Shown here in pieces: positions 1 through 8,614 of a DNA stretch of 64,000 nucleotides. This stretch comes from JADLGH01 sp964586675 (lineage in GTDB: Bacteria; Desulfobacterota_D; UBA1144; Nemesobacterales; UBA2774): the NCBI GenBank assembly GCA_964586675.1, contig CAZPHQ010000001.1:186001-250000 (forward strand). The letters are read 5' to 3'. The number at the start of each line of letters is the position of its first letter. The stretch's first letter is position 1. The notes beneath the pieces are model-generated. The model made no database searches. It was not told the DNA's origin and was given only the letters and a program-made list of their open reading frames with translations. A program made the translations under genes and the position numbers.

Positions 1-638
1 AATGTAAGGCCGCCCAGGACGAGGGCAGGTTCAACGACGAGATAGTGCCGATACTCATCGCGCAGAGAAGGGGCGACCCGCTTCCTTTCATAAAGGACGA
101 GCATCCGAAGGGCGATACGACTCTCGACGCGCTCAAGGGCCTCCGCCCCGTGTTTAAAGTCGGCGGAACGGTAACGGCGGGAAACGCGTCGGGCATCAAC
201 GACGGCGCCGCCGCTGTCATAGTGTCCTCCGAGAAAAAGGCCAAGGAGCTCGGCCTCAAGCCCGTAGCCTCGATAGTGTCTTACGCTGTCGGCGGCGTCG
301 ATCCCTCGATAATGGGCATCGGGCCGGTTCCGGCCATACAGAAGGCGCTCGACAAGGCCAAGCTCTCGCTCGACGACATAGACCTCTTCGAGTTAAACGA
401 GGCCTTCGCCGCGCAGTCGCTGGCGGTGCTGAGAGACCTCCCGATACCCGAAGAGAAGATAAACGTGAACGGCGGAGCGATAGCCCTAGGTCACCCGATA
501 GGCGCCTCCGGAACGAGAATACTCGTAACCCTTCTCCACGAGCTCGGCAGGAGAAAGAAGGCCAAGCGCGGCCTCGCGGCTCTTTGCATAGGCGGCGGCA
601 TGGGTATCGCGATTATCGTAGAAAAAGAAAAGAATTAA
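1..638 (+). CDS. Thiolase (acetyl-CoA acetyltransferase family), 3' part
   Basis: C-terminal ~212 residues of a thiolase; the reading frame is open at the left edge, so the N-terminal half with the acyl-accepting cysteine lies outside. Visible family motifs are NEAFAAQ, the GHPIGASG block carrying the catalytic histidine, and CIGGGMG near the end with the second active-site cysteine. Thiolases condense or cleave acetoacetyl-CoA/3-ketoacyl-CoA in fatty-acid breakdown or polyester and isoprenoid precursor supply; which one cannot be told from this half. The gene is followed by a strong intrinsic terminator. Family assignment is secure, substrate is not. Confidence 0.93.
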   Translation, partial: CKAAQDEGRFNDEIVPILIAQRRGDPLPFIKDEHPKGDTTLDALKGLRPVFKVGGTVTAGNASGINDGAAAVIVSSEKKAKELGLKPVASIVSYAVGGVDPSIMGIGPVPAIQKALDKAKLSLDDIDLFELNEAFAAQSLAVLRDLPIPEEKINVNGGAIALGHPIGASGTRILVTLLHELGRRKKAKRGLAALCIGGGMGIAIIVEKEKN

Positions 639-661
639 AAAAACTCAGGATTGAAACTTCC

Positions 662-689
662 GGGGAGGGTTTTCCGCCCTCCCCTTTTT
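662..689 (+). terminator. Intrinsic terminator after thiolase
   Basis: Perfect 8-bp GC stem GGGGAGGG (662-669) with CCCTCCCC (677-684), a 7-nt loop and a run of five T (685-689). It sits 23 nt after the thiolase stop and before the convergent thioesterase gene. Confidence 0.9.
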
Positions 690-727
690 AAACCGTTGTT
701 CTTCCCGGAACTGTTTCAGAATTGTTG

Positions 728-1201
728 CTATTTACCGTTTGACGTCGTCCCCGGCTGAATCTCAATAAAATATTCGTCTGGCTCGAAAAGGCTTTTGAAC
801 TTCTCCGGCACAGGCGCAACGGTTCTTTCGGCGTAGCTCATGAACACGATCCCCGTCTTCGCCGTGGCGATCTCTTTGCCCGTTTCCTTGTTGCCGACCC
901 TATACACGAGATCGCAGCCGTACTTCGTAAAGTCGCATACGGCGATGTCGATAACGACGACGTCGCCGTAAAACCCCTCGGACCTGTACACCATCGCCAC
1001 ATCCGAGAGTATTATCCCGGGCCCGTCCACCTCGAGCTCCGTGAACCCGAGGCTGTAAAAGAACCTCACCCTCGCCTCGTGAGTGAGCGACAGTATCGAA
1101 TCGTGCCCTAGGTGCCCGCCGTAATTTATATCGCTTATGCGGAGCGGTATCTCAGTCGAAAAAACGCTTTTTCCGGGAAATTCCATTTTTATCCTGGCCA
1201 T
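728..1201 (-). CDS. Acyl-CoA thioesterase, 4HBT/YbgC-type hotdog fold
   Basis: 157 residues, the usual size of single-hotdog thioesterases. The N-terminal part has the family layout: an R-I-S-D-I-N-Y-G-G-H-L-G-H-D stretch, corresponding to the catalytic Asp region of 4-hydroxybenzoyl-CoA thioesterases, then an EAR motif in the long helix. The start at 1201 is preceded by an AAAGGAT ribosome-binding site with 6-nt spacing. No signal peptide, so cytoplasmic. It converges on the thiolase; a link to acyl-CoA metabolism is plausible but the substrate is unknown. Confidence 0.8.
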   Translation of the reverse strand: MARIKMEFPGKSVFSTEIPLRISDINYGGHLGHDSILSLTHEARVRFFYSLGFTELEVDGPGIILSDVAMVYRSEGFYGDVVVIDIAVCDFTKYGCDLVYRVGNKETGKEIATAKTGIVFMSYAERTVAPVPEKFKSLFEPDEYFIEIQPGTTSNGK

Positions 1202-1285
1202 GAAGTATCCTTTTTATAGTGAATTGTCACCCGGCCCTTATGACGCGCGCCGGGCGGGATTCGGCGGCGCTTACGGAAAACCGAG

Positions 1286-1315
1286 TTGACACACCGCCGG
1301 GTCGTTTGCTAAATT
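1286..1315 (+). promoter_or_regulatory. Candidate sigma-70 promoter for the gene at 1355
   Basis: Perfect -35 hexamer TTGACA at 1286-1291, 18-nt spacer, then TAAATT at 1310-1315 (4 of 6 matches to TATAAT). It lies about 40 nt before the start codon and is oriented correctly. The -10 is weak, so this is a candidate only. Confidence 0.45.
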
Positions 1316-1354
1316 TGTATTATACTTATAGAGGTCGTTTCACGCGAATCCGCC

Positions 1355-1906
1355 ATGACCAGAGATAGAATCGACACGGTATCCATAAGGTCATACTTCA
1401 GCAACCTCGTTAATCTAAGCTTCTTCGATCTCGGAAAAGAAAAGGACAGGGACGCGGCGGAGTATCTCACCGAAATGCTGACCGGGTTCGCCCGGTCCGA
1501 AAGCCTCTACAAGCTCACCGACGACGCCGGGAAGAAAGTGAACACAATAGTCGACATGCTTATCGAGAGCCGGAAGGTCCCGACAAAGAACAGCGGCTAC
1601 CAGAGAGAGGTCAGGAAATATATGGGCGACTTCTCCCTCTTCATGAGCGGCATATTCCGTGACTACGTCAACCGCGGCTCATACCTTTCTTACTATATGA
1701 ACGAGGGGATGAAATCCTACTCGGTCGTATCCATACTCGACCTCGAAAGGGGCGAGGGAAATCCCATAATGTTCAGCAAGCTCGCCCGCGAGTTCGAGTT
1801 TTACTCCGGCGCGCTCGACTACATGCGGAAGGTCTATTTCGGGCCCGAGGTGTCCGCCGACCCGTTCTCGAACCTGGCGCTTCACATTTCGCGTCTCGAG
1901 CACTGA
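1355..1906 (+). CDS. Hypothetical protein (183 aa)
   Basis: I do not recognise a family. The protein is 183 residues, cysteine-free, rich in Tyr/Phe/Leu and charged residues, with no signal peptide or membrane segment, and probably mostly helical and cytoplasmic. A TTGACA promoter candidate lies just upstream; the ribosome-binding site is poor. It converges on a luciferase-like oxidoreductase gene with only a short gap, so no operon partner gives a hint. Consistent codon use in a long frame supports a real gene; function unknown. Confidence 0.7.
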   Translation: MTRDRIDTVSIRSYFSNLVNLSFFDLGKEKDRDAAEYLTEMLTGFARSESLYKLTDDAGKKVNTIVDMLIESRKVPTKNSGYQREVRKYMGDFSLFMSGIFRDYVNRGSYLSYYMNEGMKSYSVVSILDLERGEGNPIMFSKLAREFEFYSGALDYMRKVYFGPEVSADPFSNLALHISRLEH

Positions 1907-1928
1907 TCGCCAAAGATCCAGCGCGGAT

Positions 1929-2978
1929 TTATCCCCTGAAGTATTCCGCTATATCCTTCGAAAGGACCCTGAACGATTTTTCCCTGTCGGTGCTGAAGTC
2001 TCTTATGATGAAATGCTCGACGCCCGCGTCGACGTACTCTTCGAGCTTCTTTGTGACGTCTTCTTTTGAGCCGGCCGCGACGAAGTCGAGCACAATGTCG
2101 CGCGAATAATACTTCTCGCCCATCTCCCTGAACTTCCTCAGCATATCCTGGTCGCCCGGCATTATCTTCGTGTATTCGAGCCCCTGGTACTCCTCGTCGA
2201 TTTTTATGTCGTACCCGGCCTGCGCGAGGAGCTCGGGCCATATGAGCGCGTGTTTTACAGGCTCCAGGGACTTGTAGGCCTCGTCGACGTTTTCCGCGAT
2301 AGAGGTAAACATGTAGATTATCTTCTCTATGCCTCCGAGGCCTTCGGCCCGCTCGGCCGAGGCTTCGAGAACCGTTTCCAGCTTGTGCGCGTATAGTGAG
2401 GGCGGCATTGCGTTCGTCACCCACCCGTCGCCGTACATCCCCGCTACTCTCAGGGCTCGCGGCCCTGTCGCCGCGACGTATATGGGGATACGTTTGTCGC
2501 GGACGGGCTCGATCCGAAGCTCGGCCTGCCGGAGGCCGTACACCTCGCCCTGAAAATCCACGGGCTCGCCCTTCCAGAGAGAGCGCATGACCTTTATGGA
2601 TTCCACGACGCGGGTAAGCGGCCTGTCCCACCTGATGCCGTAGGGGTCGAGGTTCATCTTCTCCCCGTATCCGACGCAGACGAAGATCCTGCCGTTCGAA
2701 ACGTGGTCGACCGTCGCGAGACGGTGCGCGAAAACGGCGGGGTGCATGCGGTGAGAGTCGCCGACCGCTCCCATTATTATGCTGTTCGTTTTCATGGACG
2801 CCGCAGTGATCACGGACCACACTTCGGGCGTGAGTCTTTTGGCCATGAAGACGACGTGATCGGGAAACCATACGGTGTCGAAACCCGCGTTTTCAGCGTC
2901 CGCGGTGAATTTAATCAGGCTCTCGACCGACTCTCCGGGAACCGGAGCCGTGATGCCGAACTTGATTTTCTTTCCCAT
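1929..2978 (-). CDS. LLM-class flavin-dependent oxidoreductase
   Basis: Luciferase-like TIM-barrel family that includes F420-dependent methylene-tetrahydromethanopterin reductases. Typical features are the start KFGITAPVPGES, the FDTVWFPDHV strand-helix region, the GNGRIF-like SNGRIFVCVGYGE segment, and IPIYVAATGPRALRVAG followed by GDGWV in the middle. I place the start at 2978 (349 aa): a GGAGG lies 7 nt upstream of that ATG, whereas a longer in-frame start at 3023 has none. The cofactor could be FMN or F420 and the substrate is unknown. It is divergent from the PUR-domain gene. Confidence 0.85.
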   Translation of the reverse strand: MGKKIKFGITAPVPGESVESLIKFTADAENAGFDTVWFPDHVVFMAKRLTPEVWSVITAASMKTNSIIMGAVGDSHRMHPAVFAHRLATVDHVSNGRIFVCVGYGEKMNLDPYGIRWDRPLTRVVESIKVMRSLWKGEPVDFQGEVYGLRQAELRIEPVRDKRIPIYVAATGPRALRVAGMYGDGWVTNAMPPSLYAHKLETVLEASAERAEGLGGIEKIIYMFTSIAENVDEAYKSLEPVKHALIWPELLAQAGYDIKIDEEYQGLEYTKIMPGDQDMLRKFREMGEKYYSRDIVLDFVAAGSKEDVTKKLEEYVDAGVEHFIIRDFSTDREKSFRVLSKDIAEYFRG

Positions 2979-3138
2979 CTCCATACCTCCGCCAACGTTA
3001 ATCGGACTGACAGAATTATACACAATTCATTTTGATGTCTTTCTTGATTTTTAGAAATCAAAGGGTTATTATTTCGTACCCAAACAATCCAAAACATAAT
3101 TAAACCACACAAGTGGAAAGAGGCGGAGGGAGCTGGAA

Positions 3139-3390
3139 ATGGAGAGAGTTGAGAGACTCGATAAACTCGAGAAAGAACACGCAAGCAAGCACGTCGACAT
3201 AGAATCGAAGAGATTTTTTTTCGACGTAAAGGAAAATCACAAAGGTAAATATCTCAGAATAACGGAGCTCAGCGGCGGCAGGTCGTGCATAGTAATTCCT
3301 CTCGGTGGAATCAGTCTTTTTAAGGAGAGATTAGGGGAAGTGATTGAAGAAGCGGAGAAGCTGATCGAATCACCCGGAGCCGTTTCCTGA
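3139..3390 (+). CDS. PUR-domain (PUR-alpha-like, DUF3276-type) nucleic-acid-binding protein
   Basis: 83 residues matching the single PUR repeat of small bacterial proteins such as Borrelia BpuR: SKRFFFDVKENHKGKYLRIT-E, then an Arg-Ser-Cys-Ile-Val-Ile-Pro strand and a final amphipathic helix (FKERLGEVIEEAEKL). Bacterial PUR proteins dimerise and bind single-stranded DNA or RNA, and BpuR acts as a post-transcriptional regulator. The start has GGAGG about 9 nt upstream. It stands alone, divergent from the oxidoreductase on its left and convergent with lysA. The fold assignment is good; its targets here are unknown. Confidence 0.8.
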   Translation: MERVERLDKLEKEHASKHVDIESKRFFFDVKENHKGKYLRITELSGGRSCIVIPLGGISLFKERLGEVIEEAEKLIESPGAVS

Positions 3391-3471
3391 GTAAAGCAGT
3401 ATTTCAGGTAAGTCGATAATCCGCATTGCAGCAGTATGCGGACACAATTCCGTCAAAAGAAGAGTAGCGTC

Positions 3472-3530
3472 TTTAAACGCCCGTTCGCAAGCGGGCGTTA
3501 AACGGCTTTTCGGGCAAGACCCGCAAGCCG
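3472..3530. terminator. Two adjacent hairpins between convergent genes (likely bidirectional terminator)
   Basis: First hairpin: TTTAAACGCCCG (3472-3483) faces CGGGCGTTAAA (3492-3502) across an 8-nt loop, with one bulged A. Second: CGGCTT (3503-3508) faces AAGCCG (3525-3530), with inner CGGG/CCCG pairing. They fill the gap between the PUR gene (+) and lysA (-). T-tracts are short (TTTAA), so termination strength is uncertain. Confidence 0.55.
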
Positions 3531-3584
3531 AAAATCGCTCTCGTTCCGGATTAAAGTCAATTAAGGCGTGATCAGAGCGGAGCT

Positions 3585-4832
3585 CTACTCGCTCTCCGCT
3601 TTAAGAAGGTCTTCGTACGTTTCGCGCTTCCTGACTATAGTAAACGTGCCGCCGTTCACGAGCACCTCCGGCGCGCGCGGGCGCGTGTTGTAATTGGAAG
3701 ACATTACGAAGCCATATGCCCCCGCGCTGAGGACGGCGAGAAGGTCCCCGCTTCCGACCGCGGGAAACGGCCTGTCCTTAGCGAGAAAGTCGCCTGACTC
3801 GCAAATCGGGCCGACGACGTCCACCGGCCCCTCGGGCGCCCCTGATTCCCTGACGGTCAGTATCTCGTGGTACGAATCGTAAAACGCCGGGCGTATGAGA
3901 TCGTTCATCGCCGCGTCGACAATGACGAATTTCTTCGCAGTCCCGTCCTTGAGGTAGATAACTTTCGTGAGAAGGAGTCCCGCGTTTCCTATGAGCGACC
4001 TCCCCGGCTCGAGAACGAGCTTGTAGGGCTTGCCCGCGAGGACCGACTTGATGACGGCGGCGTAATCACTTGGCTTCGGAGGCTTCTCCTCCTTCGTGTA
4101 GCTGATCCCGAGGCCGCCGCCTATGTCGATGTATTGTATCTTTGTGCCTGAGGCCGAGAGGTCGTCGGCAAGGGCGACGAGCTTCTTGAGAGAATCCGTA
4201 AACGGCGTCAGGTCGAATATCTGGGAGCCTATGTGGGCGTCTATCGCCACGACCTCAATCCCCTTCATGACGCTCGCCTCTTTGTATACTTCGGCGGCCC
4301 GCCCGATCTCGATCCCGAACTTGCTCTTCTTGAATCCCGTCGAGATGTACGGATGGGTTTTCGGGTCGATATCGGGGTTCACGCGGAGGGCGACCGGGGC
4401 CTTCTTTCCGAGGCCGACTGCGACCTCGTTGAGAAGTCTGAGCTCCTCGACCGACTCGACGTTGAAGAAGAGTATCCCGGCTTCGAGCGCGGCAGTCATC
4501 TCTTCGGCGGTTTTTCCGACCCCCGAGAAGACGACCTTCGACAACTCTCCTCCCGCCTTCCTGACGCGTATAAGCTCCCCTAGAGAAACAATGTCGAAGC
4601 CCGAGCCGAGGTCGGCGAACGACTTCAAAACGGCGAGGTTCGAATTGGCCTTCACGGAATAGCAGATCAGCGTGGCGACGTCCGAAAAGGCGTCCCTGTA
4701 GCTGGTGAACGCATCTTTTAAAGCGGTGTAGCTGTAAACGTAACACGGCGTGCCGACAGATTCCGCGATCCGGGACAGCGCAACTTCCTCGGCATAAAAT
4801 TCGCCGTCATTATAACGAAATGACTCGCCCAT
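3585..4832 (-). CDS. lysA: Diaminopimelate decarboxylase
   Basis: 415 residues, normal for LysA. A PLP-dependent fold-III enzyme that decarboxylates meso-diaminopimelate to L-lysine, the last step of lysine synthesis. Visible: PLP lysine K61 in CYSVKANSN, HIGSQ near 200, the glycine-rich phosphate loop IGGGLGI (237-243), EPGRS (275-279), and active-site C344 in GPICESGDFL, contributed across the dimer. The C-terminal GAYGF and SNYN motifs are also in place. It appears monocistronic, ending at the paired hairpins at 3472-3530. Confidence 0.97.
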   Translation of the reverse strand: MGESFRYNDGEFYAEEVALSRIAESVGTPCYVYSYTALKDAFTSYRDAFSDVATLICYSVKANSNLAVLKSFADLGSGFDIVSLGELIRVRKAGGELSKVVFSGVGKTAEEMTAALEAGILFFNVESVEELRLLNEVAVGLGKKAPVALRVNPDIDPKTHPYISTGFKKSKFGIEIGRAAEVYKEASVMKGIEVVAIDAHIGSQIFDLTPFTDSLKKLVALADDLSASGTKIQYIDIGGGLGISYTKEEKPPKPSDYAAVIKSVLAGKPYKLVLEPGRSLIGNAGLLLTKVIYLKDGTAKKFVIVDAAMNDLIRPAFYDSYHEILTVRESGAPEGPVDVVGPICESGDFLAKDRPFPAVGSGDLLAVLSAGAYGFVMSSNYNTRPRAPEVLVNGGTFTIVRKRETYEDLLKAESE

Positions 4833-4944
4833 GAAAAGGATTCTCCCGAAATTTTGCTGGAAACAATTTACACGAAATTACCTAAATGAAAACTGAAAAT
4901 GCCCGCATCGAGGCCCCTTACTCCGAAAAAGCCCGGGCGGGGTT

Positions 4945-5538
4945 TTAAAGCTCCCCTTTAAGGTGCCTGTCGAGGTAATCGAGCCTGTCGTTCCCCCAGA
5001 ACATCTTTTCGCCGACGAATATCGTCGGCGCCCCGAAAGCGCCGCGCGCCGCCGCCCGCGAGGTCTCGTCCTTCAGCCCGTCTTTTATGTCCTGCTCTAC
5101 GATCCTGGCCATGAACCATTCCGGATCGATCCCCACCTCGCTCACCGCCGCCCTCAGTATATCATCCTGGCTGAGGTCCTTCCCCTCCGTCCAGTAGAGC
5201 CTGAAGAGGTGATGGTTATAAGTAACTAGGAGTCCTTTTTCCGCCGCAGCGAACGCCCCGCGCATCGCCTTGACGCTCATTAACGGAAAGAGCTCGGGAA
5301 ACTTGAACTCGACACGGTAGTAACGGGCCGTATCGGCGAGGTCCTTTTTAAGATATGCGATCTTGTTCTCGATCTGGACAGCGGGCTTGACCCCGGTCTC
5401 GTTGAAAATCCCGCCGAGAAGAAACGGCTTCCACTCCAGCTCTGCCCCGTTGTCTTCGCAAACCTCTTCGATCCTGGTCGAGGCGACGTAGGTGTATGGA
5501 CTGCTGAAATCGTAATAGAATTCGACCTTCTTCGTCAT
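4945..5538 (-). CDS. 2-hydroxychromene-2-carboxylate isomerase / kappa-class GST-like (DsbA-fold) protein
   Basis: 197 residues, the family size. It starts with the diagnostic FYYDFSSPYTYVAS segment, in which a serine replaces the thioredoxin CxxC and activates glutathione. The C-terminal GAFGAPTIFVGEKMFWGNDRL block carries the cis-proline and the typical ending of HCCA isomerases. Members isomerise naphthalene-pathway intermediates or act as kappa glutathione transferases; nothing nearby indicates aromatic catabolism, so the substrate is open. Cytoplasmic, no signal peptide. It is the only gene between lysA and the divergent heme operon. Confidence 0.85.
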   Translation of the reverse strand: MTKKVEFYYDFSSPYTYVASTRIEEVCEDNGAELEWKPFLLGGIFNETGVKPAVQIENKIAYLKKDLADTARYYRVEFKFPELFPLMSVKAMRGAFAAAEKGLLVTYNHHLFRLYWTEGKDLSQDDILRAAVSEVGIDPEWFMARIVEQDIKDGLKDETSRAAARGAFGAPTIFVGEKMFWGNDRLDYLDRHLKGEL

Positions 5539-5640
5539 GATTTTCTCCGGGGAGACTTTCTCACAGGTGGATTATAAGAAATGACGCGCTCTATATCAAG
5601 GCGGCAGCCGAGGAGACCTCTCTTCCGGTGCCCCTCGCGA

Positions 5641-5668
5641 TTGACCCGTCACCCCCTTGTGATAAACT
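5641..5668 (+). promoter_or_regulatory. Candidate promoter of the heme operon
   Basis: TTGACC (5641-5646), 16-nt spacer, TAAACT (5663-5668), followed by an A/T-rich stretch and the start codon at 5695. The same -10 sequence, TAAACT, occurs in the cold-shock gene promoter in this window. Two-box match is moderate. Confidence 0.5.
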
Positions 5669-5694
5669 CAATTATATTATTATAACCAGCTAAA

Positions 5695-7650
5695 ATGACC
5701 AGCAATTTTACATTCAACGGCCTGAGGGTCACCGCCTTCGAAAGCAGGCGCGCAAAGGAAATAGAAAAGCTCATCCTCTATCACGGCGGCGTCCCGCGCA
5801 TCGCGCCGTCGATGAGGGAAGTCCCGCTCGACAAGTCCGGGAAGGCGCTCGAATTCGCGCGGAAGCTCATCGACGGGAAGTACGACATCGTAATACTGAT
5901 GACGGGCGTCGGCACGAGGGCGCTCACCGAAGCGGTCGCGACTAAATTCCCGCGCGAAGAATTCATTGGCGCGCTCAGGAAAGCGACCGTAGTCGCGCGC
6001 GGGCCGAAGCCCGTCGCCGCGCTCCGCGAAATGGACGTCACGCCGAGCATAACCGTCCCCGAGCCCAACACGTGGCGGGACGTTTTGAACACGCTCGACG
6101 GCGAGATGGAGCTCAAGGGAAAGAGGGTAGCGGTGCAGGAGTACGGCATTTCGAACGACGAATTCCTGGAAGCGCTCAGGAGCCGCGGGGCCAAGGTAAC
6201 CCCCGTGCCTGTTTACAGGTGGGATCTTCCCGAAGACACTGCGCCGCTCCGCGAAGCCATAAAAGCTATTACCGAAAAGAAAGAAGACATATCGCTCTTC
6301 ACGAGCTCCCAGCAGATATACAACCTCTTCAAGGTGGCCGATGACGAAGGGCTCACGGAGAAGCTCCGGGAAGGCTTCAGGAACGTCGCCATTGGATCTA
6401 TCGGACCGACGACGACGGAGGCCCTCACGAGGTTCGGCCTTTCACCCGACTACGAGCCCGACAGCCCCAAGATGGGGAACCTGATCCGGGAAATGGCGAG
6501 AACAGGCGGCGAGCTTTTGAGGAAAAAGAGGATCGCATATGAAAACGGCGTCGATACGAGCAGCTGGCAGCGCGTCGAGATGGTGTGGGAAAAAGATTTC
6601 GACAAGCTCCGTAAAGAGGCCGCGCGGAACTCCGTATTCATGAAGGCATGCAGAAGAGAGAAGACGGATTACACGCCCGTCTGGCTGATGCGCCAGGCCG
6701 GGAGGTTCATGCGCGAGTATAGAGAGCTCCGCGCGAAGGTTTCGTTTTTAGAGCTTTGCAAAACTCCCGAGCTCGCCGCAGAGGTAACGCTCAGCGCGGT
6801 CGACCGCCTCGGCGTGGACGCCGCAATAATATTCTCGGACATTCTCGTAATTCTCGAGCCGCTGGGAGTGGGCCTCGAATTCTCGAAGGGCGACGGGCCG
6901 AAGATATTGAGACCGGTTCGTTCGGGAAAGGCCGTCGACGGGCTTTCGGACTTCGACGCCGAAAGCCTCGGATTCGTCTATGACTCAGTATCTATTACAC
7001 GCCGCGCGCTCGACCCTGAAAAGGCGCTCATCGGATTCGCCGGCGCGCCATTCACGATAGCGTCCTACGCGATAGAAGGCGGGGGCTCCCGGAATTACGA
7101 GAACACGAAGGGCCTAATGTATAAGGACGAAGCCGCGTGGCACACCCTGATGGAGAAGCTCGCGGCGGCGACGGCCGCGCATCTCAACGCCCAGATAAAG
7201 GCGGGGGCGGATGCTGTCCAGCTCTTCGACAGCTGGGTCGGATGCCTCTCGCCGGACGACTATAAAGACTTCGTCCTCCCCCACATGAAAAAGCTCATCG
7301 GCTCCATAACTAAAGATGTCCCCGTCATACACTTCGGCACTGGCACCGGCGCCCTCCTCGAGCTGCTGAAAGAGTCGGGAAGCCGTGTGATAGGCTTCGA
7401 CTGGAGGGTGGATCTCGGCGAGGCCTGGAAGAGGGTCGGATATGACGTCGCCGTACAGGGGAACCTCGATCCCGTCGTCCTCTTCGCACCGCCTGCGGAG
7501 ATACGAAGGAGGGCGAATCTCGTTCTCGACAAGGCGGAGGGAAGGCCCGGCCATATATTCAACCTAGGGCACGGAATACTGCCGCGCACGCCTGTCGACA
7601 GCGTGCTCGCGCTCGTGGACGCCGTGCACGAATATTCGTCCGGAAAATAA
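5695..7650 (+). CDS. hemD-hemE: Fused uroporphyrinogen-III synthase / uroporphyrinogen decarboxylase (HemD-HemE)
   Basis: 651 residues carrying two successive heme enzymes. Residues ~8-275 are HemD-like: GVGTRAL, ARGPKPVAALRE, VQEYGISNDEF, FTSSQQI and SIGPTTTEALTRFGL. Residues ~315-651 are a full-length HemE with WLMRQAGRFM (330-339), IIFSDIL, the GAPFTIASYAIEGGGS loop, DSWVGCLSP and FNLGHGI. HemD cyclises hydroxymethylbilane to uroporphyrinogen III and HemE decarboxylates it to coproporphyrinogen III, so the fusion couples consecutive steps. A ~40-residue charged linker joins them without an internal stop or frameshift. First gene of a co-directional cluster with hemH 31 nt downstream. Confidence 0.93.
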   Translation: MTSNFTFNGLRVTAFESRRAKEIEKLILYHGGVPRIAPSMREVPLDKSGKALEFARKLIDGKYDIVILMTGVGTRALTEAVATKFPREEFIGALRKATVVARGPKPVAALREMDVTPSITVPEPNTWRDVLNTLDGEMELKGKRVAVQEYGISNDEFLEALRSRGAKVTPVPVYRWDLPEDTAPLREAIKAITEKKEDISLFTSSQQIYNLFKVADDEGLTEKLREGFRNVAIGSIGPTTTEALTRFGLSPDYEPDSPKMGNLIREMARTGGELLRKKRIAYENGVDTSSWQRVEMVWEKDFDKLRKEAARNSVFMKACRREKTDYTPVWLMRQAGRFMREYRELRAKVSFLELCKTPELAAEVTLSAVDRLGVDAAIIFSDILVILEPLGVGLEFSKGDGPKILRPVRSGKAVDGLSDFDAESLGFVYDSVSITRRALDPEKALIGFAGAPFTIASYAIEGGGSRNYENTKGLMYKDEAAWHTLMEKLAAATAAHLNAQIKAGADAVQLFDSWVGCLSPDDYKDFVLPHMKKLIGSITKDVPVIHFGTGTGALLELLKESGSRVIGFDWRVDLGEAWKRVGYDVAVQGNLDPVVLFAPPAEIRRRANLVLDKAEGRPGHIFNLGHGILPRTPVDSVLALVDAVHEYSSGK

Positions 7651-7681
7651 CCCCGGTCCGCGTCACTCAAGGGAGAAACTC

Positions 7682-8614
7682 ATGAATCACGATTTCGGTG
7701 CTGTAATGCTGATCGGATACGGCGGCCCCGAGGCCCCTGACGAAATAAGGCCATTTCTCAGGCGCGTCGCCGAGGGGAGGCCGATACCCGAGGAACGCCT
7801 CGAAGAGGTAGCCCACCATTACGAGCTAATCGGCGGCAGGTCGCCGTTAAACGAATACACTTATAACCAGGCAGGCGCTCTAGAAGCCGCGCTCGCCGAA
7901 AAAGGCCTCCCGCTCCCCGTATACGTCGGGATGAGGAACTGGAATCCGTTTATCGTCGACACGGTCAAAAAGATATCGGAAAGGGGCGCGAAGAAGGCTG
8001 TCGGAATGATAATGGCGGCGCACCAGTGCGACGCGAGCTGGGAGAGATATCAGAGAGACGTCGAGCAGGCGCTCGCCTCCGCAGGCCTGGAGATCGAATT
8101 CGCTTACACCCCTCCCCTCTTCGACCATCCGCTTTTCATTGAGAACTCAGCCGACAGGGTCGCCGAATGCCTCACCGAAATTCCCGAATCCGAAAGAGAC
8201 GAGACGATGATTCTCTTTTCAGCGCACAGCATCCCGACCCCAATGGCAGAAAGCTCGCCGTATGTCGAGCAGCTCACGGAAACAGCGAGGCTCATATCCG
8301 GGCGCCTCGGGCACGATAAATGGAGGCTCGTTTTCCAGAGCCGGAGCGGCCGCCCGCAAGACCCGTGGCTCGAGCCGGATGTTTGCAACGTGATTCACGA
8401 GCTCGCGGAGGAAGGCGTCAAAAATGTCGTGGTCCAGCCCATAGGATTTCTCTGCGATCATGTAGAGGTCATGTTCGATATAGGCATCGAGGCGAAGGAG
8501 GAGGCGGACGAAGCCGGAATAAACCTCTTTCGCGCGAAGACCGTGAACGATGACCCCAAATTCATAGAGGCCATGGCCGAAGCAGTCGAGGATGTTGTAA
8601 ACGGCCGACCCTGA
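7682..8614 (+). CDS. hemH: Ferrochelatase
   Basis: 310 residues, typical for short, soluble bacterial HemH. It begins with the family signature LIGYGGPEAPDEIRPFLRR and has GGRSPLN, GMRNWNPFI, FSAHSIPT (the conserved SAHS histidine that binds the metal) and IGFLCDHVEVMFDI, equivalent to the SDHxET region with the catalytic glutamate. It inserts Fe(II) into protoporphyrin IX, or into coproporphyrin III if this organism uses the coproporphyrin route; sequence reading cannot decide. No C-terminal Fe-S cysteines. AGGGAG precedes the start. Its stop codon overlaps the next start (TGATG). Confidence 0.94.
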   Translation: MNHDFGAVMLIGYGGPEAPDEIRPFLRRVAEGRPIPEERLEEVAHHYELIGGRSPLNEYTYNQAGALEAALAEKGLPLPVYVGMRNWNPFIVDTVKKISERGAKKAVGMIMAAHQCDASWERYQRDVEQALASAGLEIEFAYTPPLFDHPLFIENSADRVAECLTEIPESERDETMILFSAHSIPTPMAESSPYVEQLTETARLISGRLGHDKWRLVFQSRSGRPQDPWLEPDVCNVIHELAEEGVKNVVVQPIGFLCDHVEVMFDIGIEAKEEADEAGINLFRAKTVNDDPKFIEAMAEAVEDVVNGRP

